Shown: positions 18,304 through 27,792 of the stretch, in pieces | Numbering within the stretch: position 1 is the first letter of the stretch | How the letters are laid out: the number at the start of each line of letters is the position of its first letter | DNA from: Oceanitalea stevensii | GTDB lineage: Bacteria; Actinomycetota; Actinomycetes; Actinomycetales; Actinomycetaceae | Assembly: GCF_014837105.1 (NCBI RefSeq) | Contig: NZ_JACSPO010000004.1 | Coordinates: 168,732 to 232,731 of the forward strand | Direction: 5' to 3' | Length of the DNA stretch: 64,000 nt | Position numbers and translations under genes: made by a program | The notes under the pieces: model-generated | Seen by the model: the letters and a program-made list of their open reading frames with translations, nothing else | What the model was told of the DNA's origin: nothing | Databases searched by the model: none

Positions 18304-21300
18304 GTGAGGGCGCCCCGACTCCTGCTGCGGCGTGGCCGCGCACAGCGGGGCGCCCTCCTCACGCTGCTCGTCCTCACCGCCACCGTCGCCGCGATCCTCG
18401 CCGGCAGCACCGGCTACACCCGGGCCGCGGGGGTCGCCACGATCCGCGCGACCCTCACCGAGGCCGCGCCCCACGACGCCGGCGTCCAGGTGCAGACCCG
18501 GCTCGCGGACGACCCGGAGGCGCAGGACGCCGCCGTGCGCGAGACGGTCACCGCCCGCCTCGGCCCCGCGACCGACGTCTCGCGGACTCTGTGGACGGAG
18601 CCGGTCGGCGCCGGGACCGGCGGGCAGGAGCTGCGCGTCGTCCTCGCCGAGCCGCCGGCGGGGGACGGCGTCGTCGTCACCGCCGGCGAGGCGCCCGGTC
18701 CCGGCGAGGTCCTCGTGCCCGAGGAGGCCGCCGCCGAGGAGGGCCTCACGGCAGGCACCGAGCTCGTCGTCGACGGCACGACGCTCACCGTGTCCGGCAC
18801 GTGGCGCACCGGGGACGAGCGCGCGTGGTTCACCGACCCGCACACCGAGGGCGCGGTCGGCCCGCTCCTCACCGACGCCGCGACGATCCGTGACGCCGTC
18901 GGCGCGCCCTTCGTGCGCTGGACCGTCCACCCGCGCGCCGACGCGCTCACCGTGGCGGACCTCCCCGCCCTCGCCGACGGCCTCGCGGGGCTCGAGTACG
19001 CCCTCGGTGACGACGACGCCGTCGCCGTCCGTGGCCTGTCCGTCACCGGGGGCCTCGCCGCCACCGTCGACGGCCTCGCGGACGCGACCGCCACCGCGGC
19101 GGCCGTGGGCCTCGTGCCCGTGGCGCTCCTGGGCGTCGTCTCCGTCGTCGCCCTCGTGCAGGTCGTGCGGCTCCTCGGGCAGACCCGCGCCCGGGAGACC
19201 GAGATCCTCGTCGCCCGCGGGGCGGCGGCCCGGCAGGTCACGGTGTGGGCGGCCGCCGAGCTCGCGGTTGTCGCGCTCGTCGGTGGTGCTGTCGGCACGG
19301 TCGTGGCCGCCGTCGTCGTCGAACGGCTCGACGGCGGGGAGGCGCAGCGCGGGGTCGTCGTCGCGACGGGCGCCGTCGTCGCCGTTCTCACCGTCGTCAC
19401 CGGGACGGTCGTGGCGGGCCTGCACGCGCGCGGCATCGCCCGCCGGATGGTCGCCGACCGCTCCGGCCGGCTGCGCGGCGCGGCGGCCGCCGGCACGGTC
19501 GTGCTCACCGGCGCCGCGGCCGCCCTCTCCGCCTGGCAGCTGCTGCGGCACGGCACCCCGCTCATCGACGACGGCGGCGCGGACGTCCTCGCCGTCGTGT
19601 CCCTCGGGGCGGTGCTCGCCTTCCTCGCGGTGCTCGCGCTCGCCCTGCTCGGCCCGCTCACCCGCGCCTCGGCCCGGGCGGGGGAGCGGGGACGCGGCCT
19701 GCCCGGCGTCCTCGCCGCCCGCCAGGTCTCCCGCCGCGTGCGCGCCTACGCCGTGCCGCTCGTGCTCGTCGTCCTGGCCGTCGGCACGACGACCGTCGCC
19801 GCCTCCTTCGCCGGGGCCACCGCCGTGCAGCGCGACCACGTCGCGGCCCTCGCCACCGGCACCGACGTGCGCGTCACCGTCCCCGCCGGGGCCGGCGGCC
19901 CGGCCCCGCAGGCGGCCCTCTCCGCGCAGCCCTACCGGGAGATCGCCGGCGTCCGGGGCGCGGGGACCGTGCTGCGGGGCACGGGCACCTTCGGCGAGCT
20001 GCCCCTCGTCGTCACGGCCCTGGACACCACGCGGCTCGAGGAGGTCGCGCGCGTCCCCGGGGGCGCCGTCGCCGGCCTCGCGCCCGCGCCGTCGGGAGTG
20101 GTGCTGCCGGCCGGGGCGCGGACGCTCGACCTCACCGTCCGGGCCCAGCTGGGGCTGCCGCCGGGGGCGCTGGAGGCGGAGGAGGAGCTCGTCGCCTCGG
20201 ACCGCGAGTACTACCTCGAGGTCCTGGGGGTCCCCGAGGAGGAGGTCGACGCGCTGCTCGCCGCGGATCGGGCACGGCGGCGGGAGGGCGACCACGGCCT
20301 CGGGCTCACGCTGTGGGTGGCCGACGCGGACGGTGGCCTGAGCGCGCTCGACGCCGGACGGCTGCCGGCCGACCCCTTCGGCGACGACGGGCTGCTCGGA
20401 CCCGGGCCCACCGAGCACACGCTGCGGCTGGAGCTGCCCGACGCGGGGGAGTACCGGCTCGCCGCGCTCGACCTCGCCGCCACCGGCCCGGCCCTCGGCT
20501 ACGAGCTGTCCGTGGAGGTCATCGGCCTCACCGCCGACGGCACCGACGTCGACCTCGGGACCGCGCCCTGGGCGCAGGCCCCGGCCACCCCCGGCCTCGA
20601 GCCGCTGGGCACGGTGGGCGCGCGGGGCGCGTTCGAGGGCGACGTCGAGGTCCGCCTCCTGCCCGACGGCGGTGCGGGGCCGGTCCCCGCGGCCGTCACC
20701 TCCCCCCTCGCCTCGGCTGCCGACCTCGAGGTGGGGGACGCGGCCACCGTCGTGCTGGGCGGGACCGCCGTCGACCTCGAGGTGCGCACCGTCGTCGGCG
20801 CAGTGCCCGGCGGCCTGGAGGAGGACGCCGTCCTCGTCGACCTCGCCGCGCTCGGCGCCCACGTCCTCGGCCGCGCGGAGCGTCCGGTGCTCCCCGGCCA
20901 GGTCTGGCTCACCCTCGAGGAGGATGCCGACCCCACCCAGGTGGCCGCGGAGGCCGGCGCGCTCGCCGGCAGGGAGGCCACCGTCGAGGTGGCCGGGGAG
21001 AACCTCACCGACTCCGCCGGCTCCGTGCGCCACACCTTCTGGATCGTCGCCGCGGGCGCCGCGCTCCTCGCCCTCACCGGGGTGGCCGCCGTCGTCCTCG
21101 CCCTCGCCCGGGAACGTCGCAGCGAGGTCGTCGTGCTGCGCGCGCTCGGCGTGCCGCCCGCGGTGCAGGCCCGCACCCGGGTGGCCGAGCTGCTCGGCGT
21201 GGGCGGGCTCGGCGTCGTCCTCGGCGTCCTTGCCGGCTGGGCGGCCTCGGTGCTGCTCGTGCCCACCCTCGCCCGGGCCGCCGCGACCCAGCCCTCCCCG

Positions 21301-21447
21301 CTGCCCCTCGGCGGGCGGCTCGACGTCCTGCCGGGGCTCGCGGTGCTCGTCGTCCTCGTCGGCGGCCTGGGCGTCGTCGCCGCCGTGCTCGGTGCCCGGG
21401 TGCGGGCGCAGGCGCTGGACGCCGAGTACCGGGAGGAGGTGCGGTGA
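18304..21447 (+). CDS. Large FtsX-type ABC permease (first of pair)
   Basis: 1047 residues, GTG start 3 nt after the previous stop. It has an N-terminal membrane anchor (LLVLTATVAAILAG), a first FtsX core at about residues 265-410 (VALVQVVRLLGQTRARETEILVARGAAARQ), a second hydrophobic block after about 480, a long extracytoplasmic region, and a C-terminal FtsX core at about 910-1040 (FWIVAAGAALLALTGVAAVVLALARERRSEVVVLRALG). Such proteins work with LolD/MacB-type ATPases in lipoprotein handling, cell-wall control or efflux. The likely ATPase partners are at 25903-27706, beyond putP. Overlap with the next gene is 4 nt. Confidence 0.85.
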   Translation: MRAPRLLLRRGRAQRGALLTLLVLTATVAAILAGSTGYTRAAGVATIRATLTEAAPHDAGVQVQTRLADDPEAQDAAVRETVTARLGPATDVSRTLWTEPVGAGTGGQELRVVLAEPPAGDGVVVTAGEAPGPGEVLVPEEAAAEEGLTAGTELVVDGTTLTVSGTWRTGDERAWFTDPHTEGAVGPLLTDAATIRDAVGAPFVRWTVHPRADALTVADLPALADGLAGLEYALGDDDAVAVRGLSVTGGLAATVDGLADATATAAAVGLVPVALLGVVSVVALVQVVRLLGQTRARETEILVARGAAARQVTVWAAAELAVVALVGGAVGTVVAAVVVERLDGGEAQRGVVVATGAVVAVLTVVTGTVVAGLHARGIARRMVADRSGRLRGAAAAGTVVLTGAAAALSAWQLLRHGTPLIDDGGADVLAVVSLGAVLAFLAVLALALLGPLTRASARAGERGRGLPGVLAARQVSRRVRAYAVPLVLVVLAVGTTTVAASFAGATAVQRDHVAALATGTDVRVTVPAGAGGPAPQAALSAQPYREIAGVRGAGTVLRGTGTFGELPLVVTALDTTRLEEVARVPGGAVAGLAPAPSGVVLPAGARTLDLTVRAQLGLPPGALEAEEELVASDREYYLEVLGVPEEEVDALLAADRARRREGDHGLGLTLWVADADGGLSALDAGRLPADPFGDDGLLGPGPTEHTLRLELPDAGEYRLAALDLAATGPALGYELSVEVIGLTADGTDVDLGTAPWAQAPATPGLEPLGTVGARGAFEGDVEVRLLPDGGAGPVPAAVTSPLASAADLEVGDAATVVLGGTAVDLEVRTVVGAVPGGLEEDAVLVDLAALGAHVLGRAERPVLPGQVWLTLEEDADPTQVAAEAGALAGREATVEVAGENLTDSAGSVRHTFWIVAAGAALLALTGVAAVVLALARERRSEVVVLRALGVPPAVQARTRVAELLGVGGLGVVLGVLAGWAASVLLVPTLARAAATQPSPLPLGGRLDVLPGLAVLVVLVGGLGVVAAVLGARVRAQALDAEYREEVR

Positions 21448-24236
21448 GGGGTCTCCTCGGTCTCGCGCGCCGCCAGGCCACCGCCCACCGCGCGGTGCCG
21501 GTCGCGCTCGCGCTCCTCGTCCTTCTCGTCGCCGGGGTCGTCACCGCGTGGCCGCGCCTGCTCGCCGGCGTCGACGACCGCCAGGTCACCCACGAGATCG
21601 CCGCGACGAGCCCGCTGTCCCGCGACGTCGTCGGCGTCCTGCCCACGGAGTGGCCCCGGCTGGACCCGCCGCCCCCCGGCTCCACGCCCTACCCGCCGGA
21701 GGTCGAGGAGAACGTCGGGGGCGTCCACGTCGCGCTCGAGGAGCTGCGCGCCGCCCAGCCGGAGCCGCTGCGCACGCTGCTCGGCGAGCCGAGCTTCTCG
21801 CTGCAGAGCCAGCCCGCGGAGATCGCGCCCCCGCCCGACCCGGTCATCGGCCGGCAGTGGCTCCACCTCAGCGTCGACCCGCAGCTCGCCGACCGGGTGA
21901 CGCTCACCGACGGTCGCTGGCCCGAGGTGCCCGCCCCCGTCGACCCCTTCGCCGGGCTCACCGACGCCGAGCGCATGACCCTCTCCCTGGACGAGGAGGC
22001 CGCGCTCGTCGACGCCGCCATCGCGGCCAGCGGGCCGCTGGAGCTCGTCCTGTCCGCGCCCGCGGCCGAGGTGCTCGAGTGGGAGGTCGGCACCGAGCGG
22101 CGCTTCGCCGGCAACACCGTCCCGGCGCTGCTCACCGGCACCTACGAGGTCGACGACCCCGGCGCGGACTACTGGGACCACAACCTGTACTCGGTCGAGC
22201 CGCACGTCGTCGACGACCTCAACATCGGCACCTCGGCGACCGCCGCCGCCTACCTCGACCCCGCCTGGGACGGGCGGCTCCCGCCGGGCTTCCCCGTCCA
22301 CGTCGCCAGCTTCCGCACCCAGATGTGGTTCCCCGTCGCCGTCGGGGCGCTGACGGCCGACGACGTCGACGCCGCGGCGGCCCAGCTCGTCCGGTTCACG
22401 ACGCCCCAGCCGCTGGGCGAGGCCGGCGAGCTCGGCCCGGCGCCGGAGGTCCGCTTCGCCAGCGGGCTGGGCGAGGTGCTCGACCGGGTCCAGCAGCAGC
22501 AGGCGGTGACGTCCACCGTGCTCACGGTCATCGCGGCCGGCCCGCTCGGGGTGACCCTCGCCGTGCTCCTCCTGGCCGCGCGGCTGCTCGTCGCACGCCG
22601 CCGGCCCGGACTGGCTCTCCTGTCCGCGCGCGGCGGCTCGGGGTGGCAGCTGCGCGCGATGCTTGCGCTCGAGGGGTTCGTCCTCGGTGTGCCGGCGGCC
22701 GCGGCCGGCGCGCTGCTCGCCGTCCTCGTCCTGCCGGGCCGCACGGCACCCGCCGACCTCGCCGTCACCGGCGCCGTCGCCGTCGTGCCCGCCGTCATGC
22801 TCGCCGCGAGCACCTCCCCCCGCGGTCTGCGGGAGGGGCGCGCGGACCTCGGCGGCCGGTCCGGACGCTGGCGGTGGGTCGCCGAGGTGGTGCTGCTCGC
22901 CCTCACCGCCGTCGCCGTCGTCCTCCTCGTCCAGCGCGGCGTCGTGCCCGGGACCGGGGAGACCGACGTCCTCCTCACCGGGGTGCCGCTGCTGCTGTCC
23001 GCGGCCACCTGCGTCGTCGTCCTGCGCGTGTACCCGCTGCCGGTCCGGGCGCTGGCGGGGGTGCTGCGCCGCCGTCGCGGGCTCACGTCCTTCCTCGGCT
23101 CGGCGCGCGCGGTCCGTGACCCCTCCGGCGGCCTCGTCCCTGCCGTCGCGCTCGTCATCGGCGTCTCCGTCGCGATGTTCTCCGCCGTCCTCGGCTCGAC
23201 GATCGGCACCGGTGTGCAGGCGACGGCGTGGCAGTCGGTGGGCGCCGACCTGCGCCTGTCCGGCCCGATCATCGACGAGGACCAGGCCGCCGCGATCGCC
23301 GGCGTGCAGGGGGTCGCCGAGGTGGCGACGATCGGCGACGCCGGCACCGTCAGCGTGTCGGGGGAGCGGCTGGACCTCGCCGTCGCCGACCTCGCCGCCG
23401 TGCGCGACGTCCAGGCCGACGGCGTGGGGATCGACCGCCTCCCCGCGGACCTGCCCACCGCCGCGGGCGACGCGGTCCCGGCCGTGCTGTCCGCGGAGGC
23501 GGTCGAGGCGCTCGGGGCGGGCGTCGGGGACACCCTCCAGGCCGCCGTCGGGGACGGGGTCACGCTCGAGGTGGTCGGCACGGTCGAGCGGCTGGCCGGC
23601 GCGGGCACCACCGGGGACGTCGTCGTCGACGCCGCCGCCTTCACCGCAGCCACCGAGCGGACCGTGCTCCCGCGCATCGCCCTCGTCGACGTCGCCGACG
23701 GCGAGGACCCGACGGCGGTGCTCGAGCGCGTCCGCGAGGTGGAGCCCGTCGCCCTCGCCCAGAACCCGGCGGGCGACGCGAGCGGCTTCCTCTCCTCCCC
23801 GATGGCCGGGGGGATGAACGCGGCGCTGACGGTCGCCGTCGTCCTCAGCCTGGCGCTCGTCGTCGTCGCCGTCGTCATGACCCAGCTCGTGGGCGCCCCC
23901 GCACGTGCGCGGCTGCTCGCGGTGCTGCGCACGCTCGGGCTGGACCGGCGGGGCGCCCGCGGGATCGTCGCCTGGGAGCTCGTGCCGCTGGCCGTCGTGT
24001 CGGTGCTCGCCGGCGGCCTGCTCGGCGTCCTCGTGCCGTGGGTCGTGCTCGGGAGGATGGACCTGCGGGCGCTCACCGGCGGCGAGGAGCAGCCCGGGCT
24101 GGTCGTCGACCCGCTCGTCGTCGGCGGGGTGCTGGGCGGGATCCTCCTCGTCACGGCGCTGGCGGTGCTCGTCTCCACCGTGGTGAGCAGCCGGGCCGAC
24201 GTCGCGAGCGAGCTGCGGATGGGCGAGGAGACCTGA
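21444..24236 (+). CDS. Large FtsX-type ABC permease (second of pair)
   Basis: 930 residues from GTG 21444, overlapping the previous stop (GTGA). It has an N-terminal helix (AVPVALALLVLLVAGVVTAW), an extracytoplasmic region, an FtsX core at about residues 350-450 (VTSTVLTVIAAGPLGVTLAVLLLAARLLVARRR), a middle membrane block, a second extracytoplasmic domain (about 600-780) and a terminal core at about 786-925 (VVLSLALVVVAVVMTQLVGAPARARLLAVLRTLGLDRRG). It is probably the heteromeric partner of the 1047-residue protein. The substrate is unknown. Confidence 0.85.
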   Translation: MRGLLGLARRQATAHRAVPVALALLVLLVAGVVTAWPRLLAGVDDRQVTHEIAATSPLSRDVVGVLPTEWPRLDPPPPGSTPYPPEVEENVGGVHVALEELRAAQPEPLRTLLGEPSFSLQSQPAEIAPPPDPVIGRQWLHLSVDPQLADRVTLTDGRWPEVPAPVDPFAGLTDAERMTLSLDEEAALVDAAIAASGPLELVLSAPAAEVLEWEVGTERRFAGNTVPALLTGTYEVDDPGADYWDHNLYSVEPHVVDDLNIGTSATAAAYLDPAWDGRLPPGFPVHVASFRTQMWFPVAVGALTADDVDAAAAQLVRFTTPQPLGEAGELGPAPEVRFASGLGEVLDRVQQQQAVTSTVLTVIAAGPLGVTLAVLLLAARLLVARRRPGLALLSARGGSGWQLRAMLALEGFVLGVPAAAAGALLAVLVLPGRTAPADLAVTGAVAVVPAVMLAASTSPRGLREGRADLGGRSGRWRWVAEVVLLALTAVAVVLLVQRGVVPGTGETDVLLTGVPLLLSAATCVVVLRVYPLPVRALAGVLRRRRGLTSFLGSARAVRDPSGGLVPAVALVIGVSVAMFSAVLGSTIGTGVQATAWQSVGADLRLSGPIIDEDQAAAIAGVQGVAEVATIGDAGTVSVSGERLDLAVADLAAVRDVQADGVGIDRLPADLPTAAGDAVPAVLSAEAVEALGAGVGDTLQAAVGDGVTLEVVGTVERLAGAGTTGDVVVDAAAFTAATERTVLPRIALVDVADGEDPTAVLERVREVEPVALAQNPAGDASGFLSSPMAGGMNAALTVAVVLSLALVVVAVVMTQLVGAPARARLLAVLRTLGLDRRGARGIVAWELVPLAVVSVLAGGLLGVLVPWVVLGRMDLRALTGGEEQPGLVVDPLVVGGVLGGILLVTALAVLVSTVVSSRADVASELRMGEET

Positions 24237-24311
24237 CCCGGCGGGCTGGGACGGGCGTGTCTGTGGCGCATGCCACACTGGGCGGACAGTGCTCTCGGGG
24301 AGGAGACGACG

Positions 24312-25817
24312 ATGTCTGACCGCACCTACCAGCTCATCGCGCTCGTCGCGTACTTCGTGGCGATGCTCGCGATCGGCTACTACGCCTACCGCCGCACCAG
24401 CGGCCACGAGGACTACATGCTCGGCGGGCGCCGCCTGTCGCCCACGACGGCGGCGCTCAGCGCCGGCGCCTCCGACATGTCCGGCTGGCTCATGATGGGC
24501 CTGCCGGGCGCGATCTACGTCAGCGGGCTCATCGAGGGCTGGATCGCCGTCGGGCTCACCATCGGCGCCTACCTCAACTGGCGCCTGGTCGCACCGCGGC
24601 TGCGCTCGTACACGGAGACGGCGAAGAACTCGATCACGATCCCGAGCTTCTTCGAGAACCGCCTGCACGACACCTCACGGTCGCTGCGGGTCGCCTCCGG
24701 CGCCATCGTCCTCGTGTTCTTCACCTTCTACGTCTCGTCGATGATGGTCGCCGGCGGGGTGTTCTTCGAGGTCGCCTTCGGCACGTCCTACCGGACGGGC
24801 ATGCTCATCGTCGCCGGGGTCACGCTGGCCTACACGCTCATCGGCGGATTCCTCGGCGCCTCCCTGACCGACGTCGTCCAGGGGACGATGATGATGGTCG
24901 CGCTCATCATGGTGCCCATCGTCGTGCTCGTCTCGCTCGGCGGGGTGGGGGAGGCGCTCGAGGGGATCCGCGAGGTCGATCCCGCCCGCCTGTCGCCGCT
25001 GGCGGGCGAGGGCGTCACCGGGGCGTCGGTCGTGGGCGTCGTCTCGGCGCTCGCGTGGGGCCTGGGCTACTTCGGCCAGCCCCACATCATCGTGCGCTTC
25101 ATGGCGATGCGGGACGCGCTCTCGGCCGGCCGGGCGCGGCGGATCGGGATCAGCTGGATGGTCATCTCGCTCGTCGGCGCGGTGGTGACCGGCCTGCTCG
25201 GCATCGCCTACGTCAACCGGATCGGCCTGGACCTCAGTGACCCCGAGCAGATCGTGCTGGCACTGTCCCAGGCCCTGCTCCACCCGCTGCTCGTCGGGGC
25301 GATCTTCGCCGCCGCGCTCGCCGCGATCATGAGCACCGTCTCGAGCCAGCTCATCGTGTGCTCCTCGGCCTTCGTCGAGGACCTCTACCGGATCGTCAGG
25401 AAGGACGCCTCGCCGCGGCAGCTCGTCGTCCTCGGGCGCGTGGCCGTGCTCGCGGTGGCGGTCATCGCCACGGTCCTCGCGCTCAACCCCGCCGACACCA
25501 TCCTCAATCTCGTCGCCTTCGCGTGGGCCGGCTTCGGTGCCTCCTTCGGCCCGGCGATCCTCCTCAGCCTCTTCTGGCGCCGGCTCACCACCTGGGGCGC
25601 GCTCGCGGGCATGGTGACCGGCGCGGTGACGGTCATCCTGTGGAAGCAGTTCGGGCCGGAGATCTTCGGGGCGACGCTGTACGAGATCGTGCCGGGCTTC
25701 CTGGCCAACCTGCTCGTCGCGGTCGTCGTCAGCAGGCGCACCTACAAGCCCGACGAGGAGATGGAGCGGGAGTTCACGGCGGCGGCCCAGGGGGCGAGGC
25801 GGGCCCCGGCGGTGTAG
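24312..25817 (+). CDS. putP: Sodium/proline symporter
   Basis: 501 residues, ATG with GAGGAGACG upstream. It belongs to the sodium:solute symporter family with about 13 membrane helices. Diagnostic PutP segments are YYAYRRTSGHEDYMLGGRRLSP, ALSAGASDMSGWLMMGLPGAIYVSGL (sodium and proline site helices), LGYFGQPHIIVRFMA and SSQLIVCSSAFVEDLY. It imports proline with Na+, supplying the PutA enzyme encoded at 8183. It lies between the FtsX permeases and their likely ATPases but has its own 75-bp leader, so it may be separately transcribed. Confidence 0.95.
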   Translation: MSDRTYQLIALVAYFVAMLAIGYYAYRRTSGHEDYMLGGRRLSPTTAALSAGASDMSGWLMMGLPGAIYVSGLIEGWIAVGLTIGAYLNWRLVAPRLRSYTETAKNSITIPSFFENRLHDTSRSLRVASGAIVLVFFTFYVSSMMVAGGVFFEVAFGTSYRTGMLIVAGVTLAYTLIGGFLGASLTDVVQGTMMMVALIMVPIVVLVSLGGVGEALEGIREVDPARLSPLAGEGVTGASVVGVVSALAWGLGYFGQPHIIVRFMAMRDALSAGRARRIGISWMVISLVGAVVTGLLGIAYVNRIGLDLSDPEQIVLALSQALLHPLLVGAIFAAALAAIMSTVSSQLIVCSSAFVEDLYRIVRKDASPRQLVVLGRVAVLAVAVIATVLALNPADTILNLVAFAWAGFGASFGPAILLSLFWRRLTTWGALAGMVTGAVTVILWKQFGPEIFGATLYEIVPGFLANLLVAVVVSRRTYKPDEEMEREFTAAAQGARRAPAV

Positions 25818-25902
25818 CCCGCCACGCGGACCGGCACGGTGGGCACGCGCGCGGTGAGACGATGGCGCCTGCGACCGGCCGGACGACAGTGACGAGGTGC
25901 GC

Positions 25903-27033
25903 ATGACGACGACGACCGAGCAGGCCCGTGAGCCCGACATCCTGTGCCACGGGCTCGTGCGGATCTTCTCCACCGAGGGCGTGGAGGTGCAGGCGCTGCA
26001 GGGACTGGACCTGCGGGTGGAGCGCGGCGACGTCGTCGCGATCGTCGGGGCGTCCGGCTCGGGGAAGTCGACCCTCCTCAGCATCCTGTCCGGGCTGGAC
26101 CGGCCCACGGGCGGCAGCGCCGTCGTCGCCGGCACGGACATCGGCGCGATGAGCCGGGCGGACCGGGTGCGCTACCAGCGGCACACGGTCGGCTTCGTGT
26201 GGCAGCAGACCTCCCGCAACCTCCTGCCCTACCTCACTGCCGCGGAGAACATCGCGGTGCCGCTCGTGTTGTCCGGCGCGAAGGCGCGTACGGAGCGGGT
26301 GGAGGAGCTGCTCGGGCTCCTCGGGATCGAGCACTGCCGTGACCGCCGGCCCGAGCAGATGAGCGGCGGGGAGCAGCAGCGCACCGCGATCGCCGTCGCG
26401 CTGGCCAACTCCCCGCGCGTCCTCCTCGCCGACGAGCCCACCGGTGAGCTGGACGACGCGACGAGCGCCGAGGTCCTCGAGGCGCTGCGCGGGGCGTCGG
26501 AGCGCCTGGGCGTCACCGTCCTCATCGTCACCCACGACCCCACCGTGTCCGAGCACGTGCGGCGCACCGTCCAGATCCGCGACGGCCGCACCTCCACCGA
26601 GGTGCTGCGGCGCACCGAGCGCGACGACTCCGGCGCCGAGGTGCACGTCGCGGAGGAGTTCGCCGTGCTCGACCGCACCGGGCGCCTCCAGCTGCCGGAG
26701 GACTTCGTCAGCGCCCTCGACCTGCGCGAGCGGGTGCGGCTGGCCCTGGAGACCGACCACGTCGGCGTGTGGCCGGACGGCGCGGGACGGACGGCTTCCG
26801 ACCCGGCCGGGGCGACGGGCGCGGGCGGGTCGAGTGGTGCGGGCGGCGACGCGGAGCAGGCCCGGACGGGCCGTGCGGCGGGTGACGCGGAGCGGGCCGG
26901 GACCGTGGGTGCGACCGGCGACCCGGACGCGCTGAGGAGCGCAGGCGCGACGAGCGCGGCGGGCGGCTCCACGGCGGCGTCGGCCGCGCGGCCGCGTCGG
27001 CGCGACCTGCGCGGGGAGGGAAACGATGACTGA
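25903..27033 (+). CDS. LolD/MacB-type ABC ATPase with C-terminal extension
   Basis: 376 residues; ATG at 25903 is preferred to the in-frame GTG two codons upstream. The ATPase domain (about 8-235) has GASGSGKSTLLSILSGLDRP, MSGGEQQRTAIAVALANSP and LLADEPTGELD. A segment at about 245-290 (VLDRTGRLQLPEDFVSALDLRERVRLALETDHVGVWPDG) resembles a small AbrB-like appendix common in actinobacterial versions. The last ~80 residues are a Gly/Ala/Thr-rich low-complexity tail with imperfect repeats. It overlaps the next ATPase by 8 nt. Together they probably energise the FtsX-type permeases at 18304-24236. Confidence 0.9.
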   Translation: MTTTTEQAREPDILCHGLVRIFSTEGVEVQALQGLDLRVERGDVVAIVGASGSGKSTLLSILSGLDRPTGGSAVVAGTDIGAMSRADRVRYQRHTVGFVWQQTSRNLLPYLTAAENIAVPLVLSGAKARTERVEELLGLLGIEHCRDRRPEQMSGGEQQRTAIAVALANSPRVLLADEPTGELDDATSAEVLEALRGASERLGVTVLIVTHDPTVSEHVRRTVQIRDGRTSTEVLRRTERDDSGAEVHVAEEFAVLDRTGRLQLPEDFVSALDLRERVRLALETDHVGVWPDGAGRTASDPAGATGAGGSSGAGGDAEQARTGRAAGDAERAGTVGATGDPDALRSAGATSAAGGSTAASAARPRRRDLRGEGNDD

Positions 27034-27706
27034 GGCGCTGCTGACCGCCGACGCCGTGAGCCGGGTCTTCACCACGGGCGCCGGTGAGGTCCACGCGCTC
27101 ACGGACGTGAGCATGGAGGTGACGCGCGGCGAGCTCGTCGTCGTGCGCGGACCGTCGGGCTCCGGCAAGACGACGCTGCTCAACCTGCTCGGCGGGCTGG
27201 ACCGGCCCACGAGCGGCCGGGTGCTGCTCGGTGACGGCCGCGAGCTCTCGGCCCTGCCGGAGAAGGACGTCCTCGAGGTGCGCCGCACCCGCATCGGCTA
27301 CGTCTTCCAGTCCTTCGGCCTCATCCCCGTGCTCTCGGCCGCCGAGAACGTCGAGATCCCGCTGCGTCTCCTCGAGGTCGACCCCGCCGAGCGCGAGGAG
27401 CGCGTGGCGGACGCCCTCGAGCTCGTCGGGCTCTCCGGCCACGTGCGCCAGCGGCCCTACGAGCTGTCCGGGGGCCAGCAGCAGCGCGTCGGGATCGCCC
27501 GCGCGCTCGTCGCCGAGCCGGAGGTCCTCATCGCCGACGAGCCCACCGGCCAGCTCGACTCCCGCACCGCGGCCACGATCATGGAGCTCCTCCAGGACCT
27601 CACCCACGCCCGCGGCCTCGCCGCCGTCGTCTCCACCCATGACCCCGTCCTCATGCAACGCGCCGACAAGGTCGTCACCCTCCGCGACGGCCACCCCGCG
27701 GCGTAG
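27026..27706 (+). CDS. LolD/MacB-type ABC ATPase
   Basis: 226 residues, a compact ATPase. It has GPSGSGKTTLLNLLGGLDRPTSG (Walker A), YVFQSFGLIPVLSAAENVEIPL, LSGGQQQRVGIARALVAEP (signature) and LIADEPTGQLDSRTA (Walker B), followed by the H-loop STHDP. Length and motifs fit the family that drives FtsX-type permeases by mechanotransmission. The start overlaps the end of the preceding ATPase, so the two are translationally coupled and may form a heterodimer. Confidence 0.95.
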   Translation: MTEALLTADAVSRVFTTGAGEVHALTDVSMEVTRGELVVVRGPSGSGKTTLLNLLGGLDRPTSGRVLLGDGRELSALPEKDVLEVRRTRIGYVFQSFGLIPVLSAAENVEIPLRLLEVDPAEREERVADALELVGLSGHVRQRPYELSGGQQQRVGIARALVAEPEVLIADEPTGQLDSRTAATIMELLQDLTHARGLAAVVSTHDPVLMQRADKVVTLRDGHPAA

Positions 27707-27723
27707 CGGTGTCGCCGTTGCGC

Positions 27724-27792
27724 TGACCTCCCCGGTTGTCCTCAGAGCTCCCTCCTTCGAACACGCCGCGGTGAGGTGAAGCGGGTAGCTCA
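27724..27792. repeat. 69-bp inverted repeat, left copy
   Basis: This stretch matches the reverse complement of 28951-29019 at about 56 of 69 positions, with the first 20 (TGACCTCCCCGGTTGTCCTC) identical. Its inner end covers the stop codon of the AbiEi-like gene. It lies just after the ABC ATPase stop. The two copies bracket the gene at 27790-28848 like the ends of a small element. Confidence 0.75.

Noticed and set aside
20499..24668. 1389-codon - strand frame over the FtsX/putP region
   Set aside because: Low-complexity mirror frame; the + strand has clear membrane proteins.
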